64,000 bases of DNA from Stigmatella ashevillena (GCF_028368975.1 NZ_JAQNDM010000002.1:7806425-7870424), one strand, 5' to 3'; shown: positions 10,549 through 19,872, numbered from the stretch's first letter. Translations and numbers: made by a program. Notes: a model not told the origin generated them from the sequence alone.

Positions 10549-10857
10549 TCAGTGGCCGGAGGTGACGCCGCGCACGGTGTGCACCGCGGCGTCCACTTCG
10601 GCGAGGATGCGCCGCGCGTGGTGCAGGAAGGCCTCGCCCGCGGGCAGCAGGCGCATGCCGCGGGCCGTACGCTCGAAGAGCGGGGTGCCCAGCTCGTCCT
10701 CAAGGGCGAGGATGTGGCGGCTGAGGGGAGGCTGGGTGAGGTGCAGCCGACGAGCGGCCCGCCCCACGTGGCCTTCCTCGGCCACCGCCACGAAGGACTG
10801 GATGTACGTGAGACTCACGGTCGGCGAGTCTACCGCAAGTGGTGCGCCCCGTGTCAT
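10549..10857 (-). pseudogene. LysR-family regulator reduced to its HTH domain
   Basis: About 102 aa from the ATG giving MTRGAPLAVDSP. Residues ~12-75 are a clear LysR winged helix-turn-helix (LTYIQSFVAVAEEGHVGRAA, RRLHLTQPPLSRHI, LEDELGTPLFERTARG), followed by the linker helix and then a stop. Normal LysR proteins are ~300 aa with an effector domain that is absent here, and no continuation in another frame is visible because the metzincin-like gene begins 26 bp later. It could be a decayed gene or a functional mini-regulator. It is divergent from map with ~50 bp between. Confidence 0.7.
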
Positions 10858-10907
10858 GCCAAGGCAGCATTGGACGCTCCGCTCCCCCGGTGCCACCTTG
10901 CCGCGCC

Positions 10908-11675
10908 ATGGGCATTCCACTGTTGAAGGGCACGGAAGTCGAGCGTCTCCGTCTTGCGGGGCAGGCGGCGGCGGGAACGCTGGCGTACATCGCCACCCGC
11001 TTGGCGCCCGGCATCTCCACGGCGGACATTGATTCGTGGGTGAGGGAGGACACCGCGCGCCGCGGCGGCACCCCCAGCCAGCTGGGCTACAAGGGCTTCC
11101 CTGCCACGGTGTGCACCAGCCGCAACCAGGTCGTCTGCCATGGCATCCCGCGTCCCGATGAGCGCCTCGCCCCCGGGGACATCGTCAACGTTGACGTGAC
11201 GACGTGCCTGAATGGATTCCATGGGGACACCTCGGCCACGTTCCTCATCGGCGAGGTGTCCCAGGAGGCCCGGCACGTGGTGGATGTGGCGCGCCGGTGC
11301 CGGGAAGCGGGCATGGCGGTGGTGCGCCATGGCGCGCGGATGGGGGACATTGGCGCGGCCATCCAGGAACTGGCGCGGGCCGAGGGGTGCAGCGTGGTGG
11401 AGGAGTTCGGCGGCCATGGCATCGGCCGCAGCATGCACGGCCCTCCCCATGTGCCCCATGTGGGGCGCAAGGGCACGGGCATCACCTTGCGCTCGGGCAT
11501 GGTGCTCACCATCGAGCCCATGGTGAACCTGGGCCGTCCCGAGGTGCGCATCCTTCCGGACGGGTGGACGGTGGTGACGGCGGACGGAAGTCTCTCCGCC
11601 CAGTTCGAGCACACCGTCCTGGTGACGCGCGAGGGCTGCGAGGTGCTTACCCCTCCGTGCCCTCCCGTGGCATAG
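10908..11675 (+). CDS. map: Type I methionine aminopeptidase
   Basis: 255 aa starting at the ATG giving MGIPLLKGTEVERLRLAG. It removes the initiator Met from nascent proteins in the cytoplasm. Family marks are complete: CTSRNQVVCHGIP, metal-ligand Asp residues in GDIVNVDVTTCLNGFHGDTS, the His ligand in EEFGGHGIGRSMHGPPHVPH, and the two Glu ligands in LTIEPMVNLG and SAQFEHTVLVT. Length matches the type I enzymes. It is monocistronic in appearance, divergent from the truncated LysR gene. Confidence 0.95.
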   Translation: MGIPLLKGTEVERLRLAGQAAAGTLAYIATRLAPGISTADIDSWVREDTARRGGTPSQLGYKGFPATVCTSRNQVVCHGIPRPDERLAPGDIVNVDVTTCLNGFHGDTSATFLIGEVSQEARHVVDVARRCREAGMAVVRHGARMGDIGAAIQELARAEGCSVVEEFGGHGIGRSMHGPPHVPHVGRKGTGITLRSGMVLTIEPMVNLGRPEVRILPDGWTVVTADGSLSAQFEHTVLVTREGCEVLTPPCPPVA

Positions 11676-11905
11676 CCCTTCGGCCCTGTTTTCTGGCTCC
11701 TCGCGCTGGTGCCAGGGAGCTTGTACCATCCAACGCTCAGGGTCAACCACCCTTTGCATCGATTACAACTAGCCGGGTAGTTTGGGGAAGAACCATGAAA
11801 CCTCGTTAATTCCAGACTCTGCTGTCTGGCGTTGCTCGCTGCCCTGAATCATCCCTCTCTTGTCGAAGTGATTCGGCTGAGATAGAGGCTGGGGCGGTTG
11901 TCTCT

Positions 11906-14330
11906 TTGAGCGATGCTGGATGGGCACCCGTGACCGTCGACGAGTTTGTTGAGCTGGTGGCCCGTGTCTCTGGGCCAAGCTGGCGTCCCAATCCTGAGCA
12001 GCATGCATGTCTGGTCGGCGATCCAGCGGTTCCCCTGCAGATCGCCGCGGGTCCGGGGTGTGGCAAAACCCTGACGCTGGTCCTGCGAGCGCTCCGGCAC
12101 GTGATGGTCGACCGGGTGTTGCCTGAGCGCATCATGATGACGACCTTCACGCGCAAGGCAGCAAAGGAGATACGGACGCGACTCATCGAGTGGGGCACGC
12201 CGCTCCTCGAAGAGGTCCTCGCGGGCCGGGCAGGGACGTTGGACGCTGCCTACCGCGCCTTCTTGCGACAGGTCGACATCAACCGGTTCGTGACCGGTAC
12301 CCTTGACAGCTTGTGTGAAGAGGCGCTTTCGGGAGCACGCGGGCCCGACGAACGGCCGCCGGTCGTGGTGGAGTCATTTGCCGCGAACCAACTGCTGGCC
12401 CGCCGCGGCGAGATCTACGACACCTCGCAGCGCCTGGGGCAGCCCTTTCTGGATTACCTGGGGCCCTATACCCATACGGGCGACCCGCCCGAAACGCTCG
12501 GCGACATGACGCGGGTGATTCGCACGCTCGTGGACCGCCTCGTCCAGGACGAGGTGGATCTCGCCGATTACGTGGGACCCGGTCCGCATCAAGTGGCCCG
12601 GCAGGCGATCGCCGAAATCTTCGAGCGCTACACGGCGTATCTCCGCGCGACCCACCAGATGGACTTTCCCACGCTGGAGCGTGTGTTCCTGGATCGGCTG
12701 CGTGCGGGCCGTGTGCCCGATCTGATGTCATCCCTTCGCGTTCTGCTCGTGGACGAGTACCAAGACACCAACCCGCTCCAGGAGCATATTTACCTGGAGC
12801 TTGCCCGCCAGACCGGGGCTGCTCTGACCGTCGTCGGGGACGACGACCAGTCGCTGTACCGGTTTCGGGGCGCCACGATCGAGCTCTTCCGGGACTTTCG
12901 CTCGCGGGCAGCCACCGCCCTCGGTGGCCAGACACCCCAGCTCCTCTACCTGACGCAGAACTACCGGTCGACCCCTGAAGTCGTCTCGTTCTTCAATGAC
13001 TTCATTCAGAATGATCCCGACTTCGCTCCGGCGCGAATCCAGCCCCCCCAAGCCGATGATCCGGGCGAACCAGCCCTCGGGCAAGGTGCCGGTGCTCGGG
13101 ATGTTCCGGAGCACTGCGGACGAACTCGCGGACGATCTGGCTGCCTTGCTGCATCAGGTGTTCCGGCAAGGAGGGCGCCCTGCCGATGCTCGGTTGGCGG
13201 AGCCGATCCGGGCCGCCTGCAATGGGGGCGATTTGGGGGATGCCGTGATCCTGGCGCACACGGTGAACGAGTTCCGGCGCGGATATAAGGGAACCCCGCC
13301 GTCCGAGCGTCTGCCTTGGCGGTTGCGGCAGAAGCTCTCGCAGCGGGGGGTGTCCTGTTTCAACCCGCGCGGCCGCTCCCTGAAGGATATTTCCGCGGTC
13401 GGGCGCGTGTTGGGGCTCGTGCTCGAGTGCCTCGATGCGGCCGAGCCGGGCAACGAGCAAGGCCGCATCGTTGCCGGTATGGCGGTGACCCACGCGGCGC
13501 GGAGCGTGTTCAGCCGCTGGCGCCAGGACGCCCAGGCGTTCTTGGCCACCCACCCGTCGGCGGTCATTCGGCGGGGGGAAAGCCTTCAGGAGGTGGTGGC
13601 GCGTTGGCGACGCTTCGCCCGGCATGGGCAGGGGCCCGGGGCCGAGTGGCCCCTGCTCGATGTGCTCTACAACCTGCTGCCGTGGATGCCGGCCTTCCAG
13701 GATGAGCCCGAGCATCAGGTCTATCTGGAGGCGATTTCGCGCACCGCCGCTCAGGCGGCCGCGTTTTCATCCTATCGCGCGCTGATCTTGCGCGATGAGC
13801 GGCACCGGACTCGCAGCATCCAAGCCGTGATCCAAGATGTGCTGGCACCGATCGCCGATGACCTGGTCGAGGTGGACGAGGACATCATGCCGAGCGTTCC
13901 TCGCGACCGGTTGAACCTGATGACCATCCACCAGGCCAAGGGTCTGGAGTTCCCCCTGGTCATCGTCGACATCTCGTCGGACTTCACTCGAAACCACCCC
14001 AAGCAGCGCTTCCGGCGCTTTCCCGACGAGCCCTCGCCGGTCACGCTCTTGGAGGACCATCTCGCCGCGTGCACCCCGATCGGGTCGCTCCGGACCGCCC
14101 GGACGGCCATCCAACGCAGCTTCGAGGACCTGATCCGGCTCTATTACGTCGCTTACAGCCGGCCGCAGAGTGTGCTCATGCTCGTCGGCTGCCTGCCCTG
14201 TCTTCGCTACAGCAAGACCCTCCCGCACGTCGCGACGTTCTGGCGCCGCGACGAGACGTGGGCCTGGCGTCAGCCGCTCTCGGGGCAGCCGCCTCCGATG
14301 GCAGACCGTCATCCGCTCACCCTCCTCTAG
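11906..14330 (+). pseudogene. UvrD/PcrA-type superfamily 1 helicase split by a one-base frameshift
   Basis: Two frames overlap: 11906-13288 (TTG start, or GTG at 11930) and a second ending at 14330. The first holds Walker A (AAGPGCGKTLTL), Ia (TFTRKAAKEI), II (LLVDEYQDTNP), III (VVGDDDQSLYRFRGA) and IV (LTQNYRSTPEVV). The second holds V (LNLMTIHQAKGLEFPLVIVD) and VI (LIRLYYVAYSRPQSVLML). Joining them at the C7 tract 13043-13049, with one C removed, gives a continuous ~808-aa SF1A helicase with every motif intact. So the break is recent, a sequencing error, or a slippage site. A PD-(D/E)XK nuclease gene follows 18 bp later, implying a helicase-nuclease machine. Confidence 0.85.
13043..13049 (+). 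repeat. C7 homopolymer at the helicase frame break
   Basis: Seven consecutive C residues mark the place where the helicase reading frame moves by one base. With six C the codons read Q-P-P-K-P-M-I-R and continue the downstream frame without interruption. Confidence 0.85.
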
Positions 14331-14348
14331 AGCGTCAGGACTCAGCCC

Positions 14349-15545
14349 ATGGAACTCGCTCTCAAGCGGCCTGACCGCATTGTCCCCGAGTACAGCCTGA
14401 CCGGAGACCTCCTCTCCTACCTGCGCTGCATGCTGCAGTACCGCTATTACAATGGCAGCGCGCTGCCTCCGTCGCGCCCCGTGCAGATGTGGTACGGCGA
14501 GTTCATCCACGGGATGCTGGAGGCTGCCTTCCGCCTGTGGGACGCGGCCGGAGGTGCGTTGCCATTTCCCTGGCCCTGTACGCCGTTGCCGGATGCCGGG
14601 CCGCCGCAGGCGCCGCCCCAGGGGCTCGCGCCGCACGACCTGCGCATCATCGGATGGCCGATCGAGGAGGCACTGGCTCACGAGGGCAAGAGGGCCCGGA
14701 GCCGCCGGGCACGGATCTCGGCCTATCGTCGCGCCGAGGCCGCGATCAATCTGCTCGGGCCGCAGTTGTTCCCGCTCATCGCCGACGCGGAGCAGAAGGT
14801 GATCGGCACCCGGCTTTTGCCACCCCTTCCCCAGGGCCCGCCGCTGCGCTCCGAGCGCTACGCGCTGCACGGAGTCATCGACGTCCTCACGAATGTGGAG
14901 TTGGCGAGCGCTGGGCCGGGAAACATCGTTCGCGAGGCGGTCGAGGCGGCGTGTCCGGGACTCACGGGCACGTTTGAAGTGATTGTCGACTACAAAGGGT
15001 CTCACCGGCCCGCGACGGACGAGTCGCATTGGTCCCTGGGTGAGTGGCAGGTCCAGACCTACGCATGGCTTCGGCAGCGGCAGCAGCTCGCCCATCCGGT
15101 GGCGGCTGGCATCTTGATCTATGTGAATGAGCTGGCGCCGGGCGGCGATGACATCCGCCGCTTGCGGAGCGACATCGAGCGAGGCCAGGCCGATGTGGCT
15201 CCAGAGCGCGGCAGCCCTGATTTTTATGCGTTGCAGGCCTGGACCCCTGGCTCCGCTTCGGGCCTGTCGGAGGCGTTCCGCTTTCGCCGGGCGCTCCGCG
15301 TCATTCCGATCACCGAAGCGAGCATCGCGCGAGCGACCCGCGAGTTTGATCGGACTGTGTCCGACATCGAAAGCCAGGTGATCGAGGAGGCAACGCGGGG
15401 CAGCATCCTGGCGACGTGGCCGCCCACGTCTCGCGATCCGGAGACCTGCATTGCCTGCGACTTCCGCTTCTTCTGCCCAAATCCCGCGGCCTCGTCGCCA
15501 GCGCTCACCGCCGAGCCCTCGTTGGCCGACGATGATGACCTGTGA
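14349..15545 (+). CDS. PD-(D/E)XK nuclease with predicted 4Fe-4S cluster (RecB/AddB/Cas4-like)
   Basis: 398 aa. Nuclease motifs: GEFIHGMLEAAFR (early His motif), VIVDYKG with D214-Y-K216, and EWQVQTYAWL (Q-x3-Y). A single Cys27 near the N-terminus plus C367-x2-C370-x5-C376 at the C-terminus reproduce the split four-cysteine arrangement that holds an iron-sulfur cluster in AddB and Cas4 nucleases. It lies 18 bp after the UvrD-like helicase on the same strand, so the pair probably works on DNA ends, either in recombinational repair or in defence against foreign DNA. It ends in an acidic DDDD tail. No Cas1, adenylase or methylase gene is adjacent. Confidence 0.88.
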   Translation: MELALKRPDRIVPEYSLTGDLLSYLRCMLQYRYYNGSALPPSRPVQMWYGEFIHGMLEAAFRLWDAAGGALPFPWPCTPLPDAGPPQAPPQGLAPHDLRIIGWPIEEALAHEGKRARSRRARISAYRRAEAAINLLGPQLFPLIADAEQKVIGTRLLPPLPQGPPLRSERYALHGVIDVLTNVELASAGPGNIVREAVEAACPGLTGTFEVIVDYKGSHRPATDESHWSLGEWQVQTYAWLRQRQQLAHPVAAGILIYVNELAPGGDDIRRLRSDIERGQADVAPERGSPDFYALQAWTPGSASGLSEAFRFRRALRVIPITEASIARATREFDRTVSDIESQVIEEATRGSILATWPPTSRDPETCIACDFRFFCPNPAASSPALTAEPSLADDDDL

Positions 15546-15578
15546 CGAGGGCGCGGAAGGAAGGCGCTTTTCGACGGT

Positions 15579-15941
15579 CTAGGGGTCTCGGTGCACGGTG
15601 TCCGGGGAGAACGCCGGCAGGCAGACGGCGATGTATTCGGCGCCCTCCTCGCCGGGCGTGCTGTAGCGGATCCATTCTCCGGGCTCACACACCACGCCCT
15701 GGCCCGCGCGGACGTCGAGCGAACCCCCCCGGTGCTCTACGCGCAACCAGCCCTTGAGCACCACGGTGTACTCGCGGAAGGTGGGTGTCTGCCCGGGCTC
15801 GACCCAGCCCCCGGGGCTGCGCATGTGGGCCACGCTCAGCTCCCCCGTCTTCGAGTTCACCCTTCCCACGTATTCGTCGATGAGCTTCGGCTTGTTGCCC
15901 GCGGCTTCCACGCGGGTGGGGGAGGGGATGAGGGTCGGCAA
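15579..15941 (-). CDS. Small cupin-domain protein
   Basis: 120 aa, TTG start with GGAG 7-9 bases upstream. Single conserved beta-barrel: TFREYTVVLKGWLRVEHRGGSLDVRAGQGVVCEPGEWIRYSTPG, i.e. the G(X)5-type first motif, a mid-barrel Gly loop, and the PGEWIRYS second motif. Several metal-binding histidines usual in cupin motif 1 are replaced, so a catalytic role is doubtful and a ligand-binding role more likely. Convergent with the nuclease gene and only 33 bp from its end. Confidence 0.85.
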   Translation of the reverse strand: MPTLIPSPTRVEAAGNKPKLIDEYVGRVNSKTGELSVAHMRSPGGWVEPGQTPTFREYTVVLKGWLRVEHRGGSLDVRAGQGVVCEPGEWIRYSTPGEEGAEYIAVCLPAFSPDTVHRDP

Positions 15942-16624
15942 GGCTCGCTCCAGGGCGATGGGTGAGCGGCCGAGACTAGCAGCGGCGCGGTCATCTTCTC
16001 CGGCGAACGAACCACCGGGGCAGGCGCCGGGGATGGAGCGTCTTCCGCTCGTGCGTGGGCCGGTGCCGTCCCCGGGGCCTCCGGCAGGGCAGCCAGGGGG
16101 TACGGGGCCGCTCGCTCACGGTCCGCAGCCCACTGGGGCGGGGAAGAAGCTCGTCGGCCGGTGGCCGCTGCGAGCCTGGCGGCAGGGACGCTGTCATCGC
16201 CGCCCACCCGGAAGCCCTGCGCGCCGCTGGAGTGACATGGAGGACATCTCTGTCCCGCTGAACCCGCTCAAGGGGCGCCGATGGGACGCGGGACTGCATC
16301 GGCGCTCCCCTGGTACGGGAGACGATTTTCCCAAGGAATACCGGTGATTTCCGTGAAGGTGGCAGTGACAGGGATGTAGCACTTTCCGGGGAGGGGCGCG
16401 GAGCGGGTGCGGCGTCCTGTCGGCGCTGGGGCCTGGCGCCTGTGTCCCAGGTGTCCGCGCGAAAGTAGGCGGTGGCCCGAGCCCCGGTGTTCACCAGCGG
16501 ATGCTGTTCTCGTCCCGGAGTCGGATGTCATGCCCGGGGACGAGGGCCGAGCATGGGGGGTCCCGGTGTTGAGGTGTCTCCATTGCCGGGAGTGGACCGA
16601 ACAAAACCGAGGGGGGCTTCAACC
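15942..16624. other. 683-bp stretch without a convincing gene, containing a strong hairpin
   Basis: No frame here has family resemblance or coding character. At 16272-16310 GGGGCGCCGATG pairs with CATCGGCGC(T)CCCC (12 pairs, one bulge, 13-base loop). Right after it, GGTA...TACC and GGGA...TCCC could nest into a second smaller fold (16312-16347). The stretch ends just before the methyltransferase start and probably contains its promoter and leader. No known riboswitch consensus was recognised. Confidence 0.45.
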
Positions 16625-17623
16625 ATGTTGAACCTGTTGGACATGCCTCGCCAGGCGCTGCGCGACGCGAGGGCTCGCCTGAGCAAACACCCATTCGTCA
16701 ACACGCTGCGGTCCGCGATGCCCGCGGGTCTGAGGCTGTCCAGCCCCGCGCCGGATGACCCGGCGTTGGCGGACGCCGAGCGGGTAGAGGCCTACCGCAA
16801 GGCCATCGGGCGGTATGTGAAGCCCGGGCAGGTGGTGATGGACGTGGGGGCGGGGATGGGGTTGCGCACGCTCCTGGCGGCGCACCGGGGCCCGCGCCGG
16901 CTGTACGCGGTGGACCCCTCGCGTCACCTGGACACGGCGCGGTGGGTGGCCCGCAGGCACGGGCTCGCGGACAACATCGACTTCGTGCGCGAGGACAGCG
17001 GACGCTTCACCCCCTCCGAGAAGAAGGTGGACGTGCTCCTGCACGAGCAGACGGGGCCTTCTCTCTTCGATGCGGGGCTGGTGCCGCGGCTGGTGTCGCT
17101 GCGCAACCGGTTGCTGCGTCCCGGCGGGCGGATTCTCCCCCACCGCTTCGAGGTGTTCATCGAGCCCGTCCAGCTTCGGGACGAGGCGTGTTTGCCGTTC
17201 ATCTGGAGCCAGAGCCTGCCCAGCGTGGACTTCAGTTGTCTGAAGACGCTGCGCGAGGCGATGAATCCCGCCTACTTCACGCGGCTCGTGCGGGCCTATG
17301 AAGTGGCCCACCTGCTGTGTGAGCCCGAGCCCGTGTTCAGCTTTGATCTGGAGACGATGAAGCCAGGCGAGTTGCCCCGCCACATCCACTTCCAGCGTGC
17401 CGTGGCGAAACCGGGCCGGCTGGACGGCTTCTGCGTCTTCTACCGGGCGGCCTTCGATGCCGAGACGTCCTTCTCCGTCTCCCCGGAGCGCGGCCACAAC
17501 CCGAGCTCGCTGATGTTGCTCCGGGTGGATGCCCGCGAGTACTCCCGCTCGCAGACCCTCCGGCTGGACCTGGAGTTGCCAGACTTGGAGGATGTCACCT
17601 CCTGGCGCTGGCGCTTCGAGTGA
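16625..17623 (+). CDS. SAM-dependent methyltransferase, PRMT-like
   Basis: 332 aa from ATG 16625. Rossmann motif I is VVMDVGAGMGLRTLLAA, followed by the acidic strand LYAVDPSRHLDTAR. The VDVLLHEQTGPSLFDAGLVPRL segment corresponds to the double-E-loop region of protein arginine methyltransferases, and the C-terminal half forms the beta-barrel-like part (LRVDAREYSRSQTLRLDLELP). PRMT-like enzymes methylate side chains of proteins or small molecules; here the second Glu of the double-E loop is not obvious, so the substrate is open. It is probably the first gene of a four-gene run to 23271. Confidence 0.8.
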   Translation: MLNLLDMPRQALRDARARLSKHPFVNTLRSAMPAGLRLSSPAPDDPALADAERVEAYRKAIGRYVKPGQVVMDVGAGMGLRTLLAAHRGPRRLYAVDPSRHLDTARWVARRHGLADNIDFVREDSGRFTPSEKKVDVLLHEQTGPSLFDAGLVPRLVSLRNRLLRPGGRILPHRFEVFIEPVQLRDEACLPFIWSQSLPSVDFSCLKTLREAMNPAYFTRLVRAYEVAHLLCEPEPVFSFDLETMKPGELPRHIHFQRAVAKPGRLDGFCVFYRAAFDAETSFSVSPERGHNPSSLMLLRVDAREYSRSQTLRLDLELPDLEDVTSWRWRFE

Positions 17624-17646
17624 CGAGGCCCCACCTTCCGGGGGCC

Positions 17647-18447
17647 ATGTCCTCACGTGCTCTTCTTGCCGGTGTGATGCTCCTGGGCTGGACGTTGTCC
17701 GCCGCGGCCCAGGCGCCGTCTCGCCGTCCCCGCACCCTGGCCGGCGTGTGCGGGGCGGCCAACTGGGTCTGTGTCGCCGAATGCATTGACTCGGCGTGCG
17801 TGGACCAATGTCTGAGAGAGGGCTGCGAGACCGCGCTCGATAAGCTCCAGGGCTGCACGGCGAAGGCCGGGTGTGCACCCGAAGACACTTCGTGTCCCAC
17901 CCGCTCCTGTGGGCAGGTCTGCCAGAAGGCGTTCGAGCCCGCGCCCCCCAGCCCCGAGAAGGAGCAGCAGGACCCCTGCACGGCGATTGGCACGCAAGGC
18001 GCTCCGGTGCCCAAGGAGGTGCTGGGCCGGTGGGAGTTGTCCGCGGCCACCCTCAAGCCGGAGCCTCCCGGGACGCCCGCGCGGGCGGACCCGCAGCCCC
18101 GGCCTGATTTCGTGCGCAGCCTGGAGGTCCGGCCTGGGGGGTGTTTCCTGCTGTCCACGCAGCTCAAGGACGCCACGCTGGGACGCGGCAACCAACTGGA
18201 GGTGCGCGCCTGGGGCCTCTTCGCGGTGTCCGGGGACGACCATGTGACGCTGCAGGCCAAGGATGGGCAGGCCTCGGGCCCCGTGTGCGGCAAGCCCCGC
18301 GTCATTCCGCTGTCCAAGGGGAAGTTCCGCGGGCCGCGCTACACCTTCCAAGTGGAGAAGGACACGCTCACGCTCACGGTGGACGATGCCTCCCAGCGGA
18401 CGTTCCAGTTCCAACGGGTGGAAACGGGAGCGCCGCCGAAGGAATAG
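17647..18447 (+). CDS. Exported Cys-rich protein of unknown function
   Basis: 266 aa from ATG 17647 (a GTG at 17620 overlaps the preceding stop as GTGA and would add 9 residues). Signal peptide MSSRALLAGVMLLGWTLSAAAQA. The first mature third has about a dozen cysteines in short spacing (VCVAECIDSACVDQCLREGC; CPTRSCGQVCQKAF), a disulfide-rich module. The remainder is a beta-rich domain resembling lipocalin-like or META-like stability folds (VLGRWELSAATL near its start), a weak impression. Likely cotranscribed with the methyltransferase upstream and the acyltransferase downstream. Confidence 0.75.
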   Translation: MSSRALLAGVMLLGWTLSAAAQAPSRRPRTLAGVCGAANWVCVAECIDSACVDQCLREGCETALDKLQGCTAKAGCAPEDTSCPTRSCGQVCQKAFEPAPPSPEKEQQDPCTAIGTQGAPVPKEVLGRWELSAATLKPEPPGTPARADPQPRPDFVRSLEVRPGGCFLLSTQLKDATLGRGNQLEVRAWGLFAVSGDDHVTLQAKDGQASGPVCGKPRVIPLSKGKFRGPRYTFQVEKDTLTLTVDDASQRTFQFQRVETGAPPKE

Positions 18448-18486
18448 GGTACGTCCGCCGAGGGCTCTGGTACATCGGGTGGGACG

Positions 18487-19872
18487 ATGGAACGGATGTC
18501 GAGCGTGGACGCGGCGTGGCTCCGGATGGAGACACCCACCAACCTGATGATGATCACCGCCGTGCTCTGGTTCGACACGCCGCTGGACTGGGCGCGGCTG
18601 AAGCAGGTGGTGCGGGAGCGGTTGGTGGAGCGCTTCCCGCGTTTCCGGCAGAAGGTGGCGGACGCCAGCGGCGAGTGGGCCTCGCTGCACTGGCAGGAGG
18701 CCCCGGACTTCGAGCTGGAGGCGCACCTGGGGCACCTGACGCTCGATGCGCCAGGAGATCGCGCGGCGCTGGAGGCCCTGGTGAGCCAGTGGATGAGCAC
18801 GCCGCTGGATCGCTCGCGTCCCCTCTGGCAGTTGCATGGGCTGGATGGGTTCGGCCAGGGCAGCGCGTTGCTGGTGCGCATTCACCACTCCCTGGCGGAT
18901 GGCATCTCCCTGGCAAGAGTCCTGCTGTCGCTCATGGATGAGCGCTCGGAGGGGCAGTTCGTCCCCGAGTCCGAGGCGGCCCGGAGTGGAGCGGTGCCTG
19001 CGTGGATGAAGTTGTTGCGAGGGGCCCGGGCGGTGGTGACGGGCTCGCGGGCGGCCTTGAAGCGCGGGGCGGAGCTGATCTCCGAGCCCATCCAGGTGGG
19101 AGATCTGGTGCGTGCGGGGGCACGGGGGGTGAGCGCCCTGGGCCGGTTGACGGTGATGACCTCCGAGCCGCTGACGGTGCTGCGCGGGGAGCTGGGCACG
19201 CAGAAGCGCGCCACGTGGTCGGCGCCGATCGCCCTGGAGGAGGTGAGGGCCCTGAGCGAGGCCACCGGGAGCACGGTCAATGATGTGTTGCTCGCGGCGC
19301 TCACGGGGGCCCTGCGCCGCTACCTGGTGGCGCGGGGAGGGCCCGTGGAAGACTTGCGGGTCCTGGTTCCGGTGAACCTGCGGCCGTTGGATGAGCCGCT
19401 TCCCCGGGAGCTGGGCAACCGCTTCGGGGTGGTGTTCCTGGAGCTGCCGGTGCGCAGGGAAGAGCCTCACCGGCGCTTGCAGGAGCTCAAGCGGCGCATG
19501 GAGGTGCTGAAGCGCTCGCCGGAGGCGGTGGTGACGTTTGGCGCGCTGAGCGTGCTCGGCATGGCCCCGTCCACGGTGGAGCGGCGGGCCATGGATGTGG
19601 TGACGCGGCGGGCCACGCTCATCATGACGAATGTCCCGGGCCCTCGGCACCCGGTGTTTCTGGCCGGCACCCAGCTCTCGGGGCTGATGTTCTGGGTGCC
19701 TCAGGCGGGCAAGCTGGGGCTGGGCGTGAGCATCTTCAGCTACGCGGGGCAGGTGACGGTGGGGGTCTCCGTGGACGCGGCGCTGGTGCCCGATCCGCAC
19801 CGGATGGTGGAGGCCTTTCACGACGAGCTGCGGGCCCTGGGCCGCGAGGACGTGTCCCCGGCTGTCAGGTGA
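18487..19872 (+). CDS. Wax ester synthase/diacylglycerol acyltransferase (WS/DGAT)
   Basis: 461 aa, full family length. Catalytic HHxxxDG is H133-H-S-L-A-D-G139. Other family marks: PTNLMMITAVLWF near the N-terminus, RPLWQLHGLDG (PLW motif, ~121-130), ATGSTVNDVLLAALTGALRRYL (ND motif), and NVPGPRHPVFLAGTQLSGLMFWVP near the C-terminus. These enzymes esterify fatty alcohols or diacylglycerol with acyl-CoA and act at the inner membrane to form neutral-lipid bodies, which myxobacteria accumulate during development. Substrate choice cannot be read from the sequence. Confidence 0.92.
   Translation: MERMSSVDAAWLRMETPTNLMMITAVLWFDTPLDWARLKQVVRERLVERFPRFRQKVADASGEWASLHWQEAPDFELEAHLGHLTLDAPGDRAALEALVSQWMSTPLDRSRPLWQLHGLDGFGQGSALLVRIHHSLADGISLARVLLSLMDERSEGQFVPESEAARSGAVPAWMKLLRGARAVVTGSRAALKRGAELISEPIQVGDLVRAGARGVSALGRLTVMTSEPLTVLRGELGTQKRATWSAPIALEEVRALSEATGSTVNDVLLAALTGALRRYLVARGGPVEDLRVLVPVNLRPLDEPLPRELGNRFGVVFLELPVRREEPHRRLQELKRRMEVLKRSPEAVVTFGALSVLGMAPSTVERRAMDVVTRRATLIMTNVPGPRHPVFLAGTQLSGLMFWVPQAGKLGLGVSIFSYAGQVTVGVSVDAALVPDPHRMVEAFHDELRALGREDVSPAVR

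Noticed and set aside
11795-11809. Tiny ATG frame (MKPR) before the helicase
   Set aside because: Four codons, ~100 bp from the helicase start, no Shine-Dalgarno of note; likely chance.
16311-16620. Possible c-di-GMP (GEMM) riboswitch before the methyltransferase
   Set aside because: None of the conserved GEMM core elements could be found; only generic stems are present.
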